A program made the position numbers and the translations under genes. Positions 36,235 to 42,365 of a stretch of DNA of 42,365 nucleotides are shown in pieces. Source of the DNA: a virus; the IMG/VR virus record IMGVR_UViG_3300050821_008340, positions 1-42,365 of that record, one strand, 5' to 3'. How positions within the stretch are numbered: position 1 is the first letter of the stretch; each line of letters begins with the position of its first letter. A model generated the notes under the pieces. It made no database searches and had not been told where the DNA came from. It saw only the letters and a list, made by a program, of their open reading frames with translations.

Positions 36235-37083
36235 ATGGCCGCATCCGCGCCCGCGGCAGAGCCGATCCGCGGCCCGCTCGCCCATGATCCGAGCAATCGC
36301 CCCCCGGAAATAATCGACCTCTTCGACCCGGATATTTTGCAGGTCCGGCTCGACCGCGAGTATCGCGACCTGGCCGCCCGCTTTGTCGAGCTGGAGCTGG
36401 GCGCCAAGAAGGTCCCGCAGCAGATCACCACCGAGCAAGAGGCCCAGACGGTCACCGATTGGATCGGCCAGCAGTGCAAGGTGCTGATCGCCCGCGCCGA
36501 GCGCGAGCACGAAAAAGAAAAAAAGCCGTACCTCGACGGCGGGCGCATCGTCGACGGGTTTTTCCTCGCCCGCATCAGGCGGCTTGGCCAGGTGCTTGGT
36601 CTGGACCGTCGAACCCGTACCCGCGACAGCGTCATGGGGCGGGTGCAGCAATATTACGATCTCAAAAAAGCCGAGCAGCGGCGTCGCGAAGATGCCGAGC
36701 GGCGGCGGGCGGCCGAGACCCGGGTGCGCGAGGCTGCCGAGGCCCAGCGGCTGGCGGCCGAGGCGGCAGCAAGCGAGGCGGCGGGCGACCGCACCACAGC
36801 GGTCGAGCTGACCCAGATGGCCGAGCGCGCCGAAACCAACGCAGCACTCGCAGCGGTGCAAGAGACGGCCGCGCCCCAACCGGTGGCGATCCGCGGCGAG
36901 TATGGCTCGACCGCCTTTGCCGTCGAGCAATGGGATTACGAGGTTGAGGACCCGGCCGCGGTGCCGCTCGGCTACCTGACGATCGACGACGAGGCGGTGC
37001 GCCAGGCGATCGCCGAGGGCGTGCGCGACATCGCCGGCCTGCGAATTTTTCCGTTCGACCGCTTCACCATCAAACGCTGCTGA
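36235..37083 (+). CDS. Coiled-coil accessory protein of the RecT-like operon
   Basis: This 282-residue protein is largely helical. Residues about 40-150 include EREHEKEKKPYLDGGRIVDG, a pattern found in phage proteins encoded next to RecT- or Gam-type recombination genes. A long Ala/Glu/Arg coiled coil follows (EQRRREDAERRRAAETRVRE). The C-terminus (IFPFDRFTIKRC) is conserved in such neighbours. The strong AGGAGGGG supports the start. A nuclease domain was not recognised. A role in recombination or single-strand DNA handling is inferred from context. Confidence 0.6.
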   Translation: MAASAPAAEPIRGPLAHDPSNRPPEIIDLFDPDILQVRLDREYRDLAARFVELELGAKKVPQQITTEQEAQTVTDWIGQQCKVLIARAEREHEKEKKPYLDGGRIVDGFFLARIRRLGQVLGLDRRTRTRDSVMGRVQQYYDLKKAEQRRREDAERRRAAETRVREAAEAQRLAAEAAASEAAGDRTTAVELTQMAERAETNAALAAVQETAAPQPVAIRGEYGSTAFAVEQWDYEVEDPAAVPLGYLTIDDEAVRQAIAEGVRDIAGLRIFPFDRFTIKRC

Positions 37084-37096
37084 AAGGAGGTTCCCT

Positions 37097-38608
37097 ATGC
37101 CTGCCGATATCGCTGTTGCCGAGCGCCTGCCCGAGACCGGGCTGGTTCTGCCGGCCGAGCCGATCATCCACATGCCGAGCCTGCCGGTCTCGCTGCAGAT
37201 TTTCTTCAACGACGATCTCTTCCGGCGCTGCCAGACCGTGGCGAATTACCTCGCCAAGGCCGAAGGCTACGCGCCGCGCCATCTGATTGGCAAACCGGAG
37301 GCCTGCTTTGCCGTCGTCTCGCGCGCGCTGACCTGGCGGCTCGACCCCTACGCGGTCGCCCAGGCCACCTATCAGACCCCGAACGGGCAGGTCGGCTATT
37401 ACGGCTCGCTCTGCCAGGCGATCATCGAGAACAGCGGACGCCTCGACCCATCCTATGGCGGTGTCAAGTTCGAGCACGTCGGCGACTGGTTGAAGCTGCG
37501 CGTCGGCGCCAACGGCCGGATGTTCAAGATGGCGACCAGTCAGCGCGGCGGCGACTATCCGGTCCCGGCATGGGAGCAGTGGGGTCCGCTCGAAGAGGGG
37601 CTCGGCGTCATCGTACGCGCCAAGCTGAAGGATGAGGACAACCCGCGGGAAATGCCCTTCGACCTGCTGCAAGCCTACCCGCGCAATTCGACGCTGTGGG
37701 CGACCGACCCGCGCACGCAGATTTGCTATACGTCGGTGCGGCGCTTTTCGACCTCGACGGTGCCGACGCTGTTCATGGGAGTCCCGTTCGACCATGAAAC
37801 GATGGACGACTGGATTGCCAGCCTGCATGACGTCACCCCGCCGCGCCCCGAGCTGGAGCATTTCAGCGAGACGGGTGAGCCCAAGGGCGGCCGGCGATCG
37901 CGGGGCCCGAAGCCCTCGGTACCGGGTGAGCGGCCGATCGCCGAGGATCCGCAACTGCAGACCCACACCAGCGGGCAAGCCTCACCGGCGACCGGAAACG
38001 GAGCGGCCGGGCCAACGGCCGGGTCAGCCAAGGTCGAGAAGCCGTGGTTTTTCTCCGACGAATACGGCGAGGTGACCGAGTTCGAGGACGTCGACGAGGC
38101 GGTCACCACCTATGCCGGCGTGCTCGAAGGGCGGCGCAACAATGTGAAGGCCCTCGAAACGGCCTGGCTGAATGGGGCGCGGCTGCTCGCGACGTTGCGC
38201 GACCGCGGCCACACCGAGGCGGCCGACGCGCTCAACACCGAATATTCCCGGCTGCTCGAGGAGGCGGGGCGGGCCGAGGAGGCGAGGAAGCCTGCCGCAA
38301 CCGGCGAGCCCGCGGCTGCAACGGGCGGCCCCGCGGCTGCAACCGCCACTTCCGAGCCGGCACAAGCGGCGGCGAGCCCGGCCTATGACGTGGCGGTGCC
38401 GCTGCCCGAGGGCATGCCGATGAACCAGTGGCACATGGCGGCGCGCGAGCGGCTCAAGGTGATGACCCAGGAGCAGCGCCCGCCGGTTGATTTCACCCGC
38501 TTCCGCGAGGTGAACAGCACAGCGTTGGACCGGCTCAAGGGTGAGCTGCGGAGCTGGTACAACATGCTCGACAAGGAAATCACCAGGGGCGCGGCGCCGC
38601 CATCATGA
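37097..38608 (+). CDS. RecT-like single-strand annealing protein
   Basis: The N-terminal 260 residues fit the RecT/Redbeta-type annealase plan: CQTVANYLAKAEGYAPRHLI, then ACFAVVSRALTWRLDPYAVA and TPNGQVGYYGSLCQAIIENS, followed by a core with VRAKLKDEDNPREMPFD. It would pair complementary strands during phage recombination. The C-terminal half is unusual. It is an Ala/Pro/Gly-rich linker with repeated AATGEPAAATGGPAAAT-type units and a further helical part (LRSWYNMLDKEI), making the protein about 503 residues, longer than typical RecT. AAAGGAGG precedes the ATG. Confidence 0.75.
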   Translation: MPADIAVAERLPETGLVLPAEPIIHMPSLPVSLQIFFNDDLFRRCQTVANYLAKAEGYAPRHLIGKPEACFAVVSRALTWRLDPYAVAQATYQTPNGQVGYYGSLCQAIIENSGRLDPSYGGVKFEHVGDWLKLRVGANGRMFKMATSQRGGDYPVPAWEQWGPLEEGLGVIVRAKLKDEDNPREMPFDLLQAYPRNSTLWATDPRTQICYTSVRRFSTSTVPTLFMGVPFDHETMDDWIASLHDVTPPRPELEHFSETGEPKGGRRSRGPKPSVPGERPIAEDPQLQTHTSGQASPATGNGAAGPTAGSAKVEKPWFFSDEYGEVTEFEDVDEAVTTYAGVLEGRRNNVKALETAWLNGARLLATLRDRGHTEAADALNTEYSRLLEEAGRAEEARKPAATGEPAAATGGPAAATATSEPAQAAASPAYDVAVPLPEGMPMNQWHMAARERLKVMTQEQRPPVDFTRFREVNSTALDRLKGELRSWYNMLDKEITRGAAPPS

Positions 38609-38757
38609 GCCGGTTCGGACAGCGCCTGCTGGCGACCGGCGCCGTGATCGAGATGCCGCGGCACAAGCATACGCGTGAAGGTCTGATGGGGCTGGCGATC
38701 GTCCTGCTGATCGCCGCCGCCGCCTGGGGGTTGCTGATATGGCTCAACCTCCGCTGA
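38605..38757 (+). CDS. Small membrane protein, 50 residues
   Basis: A basic N-terminal part (MSRFGQRLLATGAVIEMPRH) is followed by one transmembrane helix (GLAIVLLIAAAAWGLLIWL). It overlaps the RecT-like stop (ATGA) and the HIRAN gene by 19 bases. Function is unknown. Confidence 0.6.
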   Translation: MSRFGQRLLATGAVIEMPRHKHTREGLMGLAIVLLIAAAAWGLLIWLNLR

Positions 38758-39029
38758 CGGTGCCGATCGCCGGCTACCGCCACTACCGCGGGGCCCGCGA
38801 GCGGCTCCTCGACCTGGCGCTCGGGACCCCGCTGCGGCTGGTGCGCGAGAACCATCCGAAGGACTCGCTGGCGGTCCAGGTGCGCGCCGAGGATCAGATG
38901 CTGGGTTACGTCCCCAAGGCCAACAATGTCGATGTCGCCTGGGCGCTCGACGGCGGGGTTGCAGTCAAGGCAGTGTTCGCCGGTTTCACGACCGACAGCG
39001 TGCCGGCGATGCAGATCGTGTGGCCGTGA
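38739..39029 (+). CDS. HIRAN-domain protein
   Basis: This 96-residue stand-alone HIRAN domain reads VPIAGYRHYRGARERLLDLA, then LGTPLRLVRENHPKDSLAVQ and GYVPKANNVDVAWAL. HIRAN domains bind 3' ends of single-stranded DNA in Rad5/HLTF-type enzymes. Next to a RecT-like annealase, a role at recombination ends is plausible. Confidence 0.8.
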   Translation: MAQPPLTVPIAGYRHYRGARERLLDLALGTPLRLVRENHPKDSLAVQVRAEDQMLGYVPKANNVDVAWALDGGVAVKAVFAGFTTDSVPAMQIVWP

Positions 39030-39211
39030 TGGCTGAAATCTGGCAGGCCAAGCTCGCCGGCCACGTGAAGTGCAGCGTCGAGGATCATTCCCCGACAATG
39101 CAGTCGAACCATGCGGGCGGCGTGCGCGTCGAGCTGATCGGGCGCGCGGAACAGTGGACCATCGAGCTGAGCCGCGCAGAGTGCGAGCGGATCGCCGAGC
39201 TGATAAAATAG
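39029..39211 (+). CDS. Small protein of unknown function
   Basis: This 60-residue protein (VKCSVEDHSPTMQSNHAGGV) has a beta-rich make-up. It begins in a TGATG overlap with the HIRAN gene. A strong hairpin follows its stop. Confidence 0.5.
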   Translation: MAEIWQAKLAGHVKCSVEDHSPTMQSNHAGGVRVELIGRAEQWTIELSRAECERIAELIK

Positions 39212-39215
39212 CGGA

Positions 39216-39243
39216 GCGCGCCCTTGTGGCCACGAGGGCGCGC
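39216..39243 (+). terminator. Strong GC hairpin without T-tract
   Basis: GCGCGCCCT (39216-39224) and AGGGCGCGC (39235-39243) form a perfect 9-bp stem with a 10-base loop. It is followed by CCCTTGCC, so it may slow or end transcription of the recombination operon or stabilise its 3' end. Confidence 0.5.
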
Positions 39244-39275
39244 CCCTTGCCGCCAATCGAGAAAGGACCTCGACC

Positions 39276-39716
39276 ATGGCTGACGACGACAATACTGGAG
39301 CACCACCCACGGCGAAAGGCGATCGGTTCTACCGCGAGCCCGTCCAATGGGTTGTCTGGAGCGAGGAACACGGCCAATGGTGGCAGCCGCCGGGTGTCTG
39401 GGGCTACACCCCTTCACTACTCAAGGCCGGGCGGTTTAGCGAGACGCGCGCCAGAGAGATCGCCGACGACGGCAACCGTTACAGCGAAGAGGTGCGCGAG
39501 GTGGCGCTGCCCGACCCGCTCGGGGTCGGGGGCCTCGATCTGGTCGCCGCCGCCGCCCTTGCCCATCACTTGATCGTCGTTGGGCATGCTCTCGCCCGGG
39601 TCGAAAAGACACTGTCGCGCATCGAAGGAACCAAGGTCGATCTTGCCGAGATCAAGGCAACGGTCAGGGCCATCGCCGGCGCCGCCGATCCGGCCTTTCC
39701 GATACGCCGGCCATGA
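39276..39716 (+). CDS. Protein of unknown function with aromatic N-terminal region
   Basis: This 146-residue protein has VQWVVWSEEHGQWWQPPGVW near its start and a helical C-terminus (VDLAEIKATVRAIAGAADPA). AGAAAGGA upstream supports the ATG. The aromatic N-terminal half may be a small ligand-binding or structural domain; no family is recognised. Confidence 0.6.
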   Translation: MADDDNTGAPPTAKGDRFYREPVQWVVWSEEHGQWWQPPGVWGYTPSLLKAGRFSETRAREIADDGNRYSEEVREVALPDPLGVGGLDLVAAAALAHHLIVVGHALARVEKTLSRIEGTKVDLAEIKATVRAIAGAADPAFPIRRP

Positions 39717-39719
39717 GCG

Positions 39720-39836
39720 ATGTCCTGGCTCGCCGTCTGGATTGTGGGGCTTCCGATCATTCTCGACCAGCCACAGCTGCTCGCGCTATGGCTGGCCGTG
39801 GGATGGTGGTTCCTGCCTGACGATTGGTGGTTATGA
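39720..39836 (+). CDS. Very small membrane protein, 38 residues
   Basis: This tryptophan-rich hydrophobic peptide (MSWLAVWIVGLPIILDQPQL, then LALWLAVGWWFLPDDWWL) has two short membrane spans. An ATGA overlap with the next membrane gene supports it. Confidence 0.5.
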   Translation: MSWLAVWIVGLPIILDQPQLLALWLAVGWWFLPDDWWL

Positions 39837-40066
39837 CCATGACGATCGTCGAAAAGCTGGTCCTGGCTTTCCTCCTCGTGGTCTACGCCACCGGGTGCGC
39901 GGCGACGGCGGTCGAGCTGCATACCCAAACCGCGGAGGCCTTGTCGCCCGCGCAGCGCGCGCTCGCCAAGCGCTACCCCAAGGTGCACGTGCTGACGCTG
40001 GCGACGATGGTCGCACTGTGGCCGTTCCTGATGACCTGGACGAAGGTGCGCGACTACTGGCGCTGA
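39833..40066 (+). CDS. Small membrane protein with two transmembrane segments
   Basis: This 77-residue protein has spans at about 5-24 (VEKLVLAFLLVVYATGCAAT) and 54-71. The Cys at the end of the first span could suggest a lipobox, but ATGC-A is a weak match. A holin-like role is possible given size and topology, but no lysis enzyme was found nearby. Confidence 0.5.
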   Translation: MTMTIVEKLVLAFLLVVYATGCAATAVELHTQTAEALSPAQRALAKRYPKVHVLTLATMVALWPFLMTWTKVRDYWR

Positions 40067-40482
40067 CGCCCCAGCTCCCAGGCGGCGAGCCGCTCGGCGA
40101 AGCGCTGATCGTCCTGGCCGTCATCGGGGATCGAGGCGGCGAGCGACAGCATGGTCAAGAGGCGCTTTGCCGTCTCGCGCCCGTGGTATGGCGCGCGCAG
40201 CGCCGCGGTCAGCAATTCGGCCTGGGTCGTGTTGGCGATCAGAAACTCGACGCGGCGCGAGGTGGCGGCGATCGCCCGGCGCGATCCGTGCTTGCCCTTG
40301 ATCAGCATGCTGGTCCTGTTCGGCCAGATGATGGTGATCATCTGGCCCTGGCTCAGCAGCGCCAGCAGCCGGCCCGCGGTGATCGGCGGCGGACCCCGCT
40401 CGCCGGCGAGCGGGTTTGCCAACTTGCGCAGGTTGCAGCGTTGCGCCGGCACGTGCCAGGATATTCGCCCCCGCGACCTCAA
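40054..40482 (-). CDS. Protein of unknown function, convergent
   Basis: A frame of up to 142 residues on the minus strand reads GSRRAIAATSRRVEFLIANT, then LTMLSLAASIPDDGQDDQRF in its second half. Internal ATG at codon 48 (MITIIWPNRTSMLIKGKHG) is the more likely start. It overlaps the membrane-protein gene tail to tail by 13 bases. Confidence 0.45.
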   Translation of the reverse strand: MRSRGRISWHVPAQRCNLRKLANPLAGERGPPPITAGRLLALLSQGQMITIIWPNRTSMLIKGKHGSRRAIAATSRRVEFLIANTTQAELLTAALRAPYHGRETAKRLLTMLSLAASIPDDGQDDQRFAERLAAWELGRQRQ

Positions 40483-40496
40483 GACGGGAATTCACG

Positions 40497-40793
40497 ATGA
40501 GACCATGCCCGGCCTGCCTCCCCTACGGCAGCGATCCGCCGGGTTTCGTCCCGGTCCTGGTCCCGCGCACACCCGAGGAGCTCGCCCTGCCGGCCGAGCG
40601 GCGTCCGCCGGCGCAAATCATCTGGGTTCCCTGCACCGGCTGCCACGGCAGCGTGGCGAGCTGTTGCGAGGCCGCCGGGGCGAACGGGGCAGATGTAAAC
40701 TATCCCGACACCCTCTACCGGCCCGCCGCCAGCGAAACCGCCCCCGCAGCCGCTGGCGCTGTAAAGTTTCCCGACACCCATTTGGTTAATTAA
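40497..40793 (+). CDS. Small Cys-rich protein of unknown function
   Basis: This 98-residue protein begins MRPCPACLPYGSDP and has WVPCTGCHGSVASCCEAAG in the middle, Cys pairs that could bind zinc. The C-terminus is low-complexity. The upstream GGGAATTCACG gives a modest ribosome-binding site. Confidence 0.55.
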   Translation: MRPCPACLPYGSDPPGFVPVLVPRTPEELALPAERRPPAQIIWVPCTGCHGSVASCCEAAGANGADVNYPDTLYRPAASETAPAAAGAVKFPDTHLVN

Positions 40794-41013
40794 ATTCGTT
40801 AAAAGTGAGGCGGCGCAAGGGTTGAACGCGTCGCGGCGGGATAATCCGGCTTTATTCTGTGTAAATATTCGCGACAGTCGCCTGGCGCGCCCGGTCCCTT
40901 GCCTGCTGATCAATTGTTGCTTGTCAACGGGTTGCGCGAAAATTGGTTAACTGGCCTGGAAATTGCGTGCTATCGTGTGAGGAAGTCGGTTAATTTTTTC
41001 GGGGAGACGAGCC
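40794..41013. promoter_or_regulatory. Intergenic region with TTAA clusters upstream of the PEP-CTERM gene
   Basis: No gene is seen. TTAA occurs at 40786, 40790, 40799 and again near 40947 and 40990, the last two within GGTTAA. None is spaced as the CtrA site TTAA-N7-TTAA. GGGGAGACGAGCC is the ribosome-binding region of the next gene. Confidence 0.4.
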
Positions 41014-41709
41014 ATGCGAAAATTCGGACCCATCGCGACAATCGCGGCGCTGGCCTTGGCGGCCGGGCTGTCCGCCCCGGCCGACGCCGGGATCCTCAAT
41101 TGCACCGTTTTCGTCGACAACGTGCAGCAAGGCGCGTGTACGCAGAGCGCCACCGGGCTGCTGACCTTCAGCTCCTCGACGATCCCGAATTTCTCGGCGG
41201 TCGGTCTGGTCGCCACCGGCGATCCGCTGGTCGCCAGCCCCTCTCTCAGCTCGGTGACCCTCGATGTCAGCAGCGCCCCAACCTTCACCGGGCCGCATAC
41301 ACTGACGCTCGACGTCTTTCAGACCGGCATCAGCGCGCCGATCGGCACGCAGGTGGAGAGCACCTTTACGGTCAACAATCTGATCGGCGTTCCGGGGCCT
41401 GCCACACTGAGCGATTTCTTCAATGGCACCAGCAGCACGCTTGGCACCTTGTTAAGAACCTCGACCTTCCCGGTGGGCACGACCAACGCCACAACCGGCC
41501 CGTTTCTCGACACTGCCGGGCAGGTGATCACCGCCGACGCGCACCAGTTCTCGATCACCTTCTTTGCGCCCGGTCAGAGCGCCAATGACACGATCCAGCT
41601 CATCGGGACCCAGGTCCCCGAGCCGGCCTCGCTCGCATTGCTCGGCAGCGCCCTGGTCGGGTTTGGCCTGTGGCGCCGCCGGCGTTCACAGCCGCCCGCC
41701 GCCGCGTAG
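41014..41709 (+). CDS. PEP-CTERM secreted protein
   Basis: This 231-residue protein has a signal peptide (IATIAALALAAGLSAPADAG, cleavage at about 25) and a beta-rich body. It ends in a complete PEP-CTERM sorting tail, VPEPASLALLGSALVGFGLW followed by RRRR. Such proteins are exported, processed by exosortase and usually placed in extracellular polymer. It is unusual in phage DNA, so it may be host sequence beyond the phage end or cargo. The beta-helix gene downstream is also secreted. Confidence 0.85.
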   Translation: MRKFGPIATIAALALAAGLSAPADAGILNCTVFVDNVQQGACTQSATGLLTFSSSTIPNFSAVGLVATGDPLVASPSLSSVTLDVSSAPTFTGPHTLTLDVFQTGISAPIGTQVESTFTVNNLIGVPGPATLSDFFNGTSSTLGTLLRTSTFPVGTTNATTGPFLDTAGQVITADAHQFSITFFAPGQSANDTIQLIGTQVPEPASLALLGSALVGFGLWRRRRSQPPAAA

Positions 41710-41712
41710 CGG

Positions 41713-42365
41713 GTGCGCTCTCGTCTGGGAGTATTGGCGGCGGGCCTGGTCATTGCGACCGGCGCCCGCGCCGGTACCATCACACTGACGGTCGGCGATC
41801 CCTTGACGCCGACCCTCTCGGCTGCGGCAAATCTCGCCGATGCCGGCAGCCTGGCTGACGACTACACGATCCTGATCCCTGCCGGCACGTACACCAACGA
41901 TTTCGCGCTGGTCACCCGGCCGATGACGATCGCCGCCTCGGGCGGTCCGGTCACTCTGCAGGCGAGCGGCGGCGCTCTTTTGCAGGACAAGGGGATCATC
42001 GTCACCACGAGCTCGCTGACGGTGCGCGGGCTGACCTTCCAGGGGGCGGCGATCGCCGATGCGCTCGGCGGCAATGGTGCGGCGATCCGCGATCAGAGCC
42101 CTGGTGCGACCACCTTGCGCGTCGAGAACAGCATCTTCCGCAATAATCAGGACGGCATCCTGACCGCCGGCAGCGCCAATCAGGAGACCGTGCAGATCAT
42201 CGGCTCGCAGTTCTTCGACAATGGCAGCGGCACCGGCCAGACCCATGCGCTCTACGTCGGCGATGCGCTGAGCCTGCTGGTTTCGAACAGCGTGTTCTGC
42301 GGGACCCTCGAGGGTCACAACATCAAGAGCCGGGCGCAGACCAGCACTGTCCAGAGCACCACCAG
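41713..42365 (+). CDS. Secreted right-handed beta-helix protein (3' end outside window)
   Basis: A GTG at 41713, three bases after the previous stop, opens a frame that runs off the window (217 complete codons). A signal peptide (LGVLAAGLVIATGARAG) is followed by the regular short strands of a parallel beta-helix. Examples are YTILIPAGTYTNDFALVTRP, LTVRGLTFQGAAIADAL and VENSIFRNNQDGILTAG. GHNIKSRAQTS resembles polysaccharide-active or matrix beta-helix proteins. A depolymerase or adhesin role is inference. Confidence 0.75.
   Translation, partial: MRSRLGVLAAGLVIATGARAGTITLTVGDPLTPTLSAAANLADAGSLADDYTILIPAGTYTNDFALVTRPMTIAASGGPVTLQASGGALLQDKGIIVTTSSLTVRGLTFQGAAIADALGGNGAAIRDQSPGATTLRVENSIFRNNQDGILTAGSANQETVQIIGSQFFDNGSGTGQTHALYVGDALSLLVSNSVFCGTLEGHNIKSRAQTSTVQSTT

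Noticed and set aside
35476-37209. Minus-strand open frame of 577 codons
   Set aside because: It is antisense to three well-supported plus-strand genes, including the coiled-coil accessory gene, and has no protein-like pattern.
39833-40066. Holin
   Set aside because: Size and two membrane spans would fit, but no endolysin or spanin gene was recognised nearby, so I leave it as a membrane protein.
40786-40802. CtrA site upstream of the PEP-CTERM gene
   Set aside because: The TTAA copies are separated by 0, 5 or 9 bases, none by 7; they may simply be AT-rich promoter DNA.

Overview
The window is phage DNA (a free phage, a prophage or a phage-plasmid) from a high-GC alphaproteobacterial host. 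The phage call rests on a contiguous head-and-packaging block: DUF2184-type capsid, cement protein, protease/scaffold, MuF-like protein, portal, large and small terminase. The alphaproteobacterial call rests on relatives of three alphaproteobacterial cell-cycle proteins: a CtrA-like response regulator, a SciP/DUF1153-like protein and a GapR-like protein. No integrase, tRNA, rRNA, insertion sequence or CRISPR array was seen. The capsid gene runs off the left edge and a secreted beta-helix gene runs off the right edge.

Layout. (1) 1-12317, minus strand: late genes from capsid to terminase. They are joined without a break to a nucleic-acid module of two tandem ParB-fold proteins with C-terminal Cys pairs, a degenerate methyltransferase-like protein, an IbrB-like ParB protein, a DNA methyltransferase and an IbrA-like PP-loop (PAPS-reductase-type) protein. 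(2) 12318-12605: a divergent control region with three stem-loops and the first of six near-identical promoters. (3) 12606-22451, plus strand: about 30 small genes driven by those promoters. Twelve of them share the leader motif CCCTTCCAC(AC)GGAG. This block holds the CtrA-like and SciP-like genes, three secreted proteins with almost the same signal peptide, a GIY-YIG-like nuclease and many genes of unknown function. (4) 22600-28268, minus strand: a replication-linked block with a RepA-like P-loop ATPase, an iteron-like array, a parS-like site and a protein resembling the C-terminal domain of RNA polymerase alpha. (5) 28769-29176, plus strand: a lone HTH/coiled-coil gene with palindromes in front of and inside it. 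(6) 29208-34600, minus strand: VRR-NUC nuclease, a protein with an AcrVA2-like tail, small zinc-ribbon proteins, the GapR-like/AT-hook protein and two HTH regulators. (7) 34682-40066, plus strand: zinc-cluster proteins, a recombination operon (accessory protein, RecT-like annealase, HIRAN protein) and small membrane proteins. (8) 40054-42365: a short convergent gene, a Cys-rich gene, then a PEP-CTERM protein and a secreted beta-helix protein that may be host DNA or phage cargo.

Genes are packed tightly. Many neighbours overlap by ATGA, GTGA or TGATG, and several starts were chosen on that basis. A 12-bp near-palindrome, GTTATTAGTAAC, recurs five times, always between genes at operon edges, and is the best candidate for a phage-wide operator.

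The most novel theme is apparent capture of the host cell-cycle circuit. The CtrA-like protein keeps the CtrA-type DNA-binding domain but has lost the phospho-acceptor, the acidic pocket and the conserved lysine of its receiver. A truncated relative of SciP, the CtrA inhibitor, is encoded about 2 kb downstream, and a GapR-like protein lies in the leftward regulatory block. Function names are inferred by recognising motifs by eye; no database search was run.
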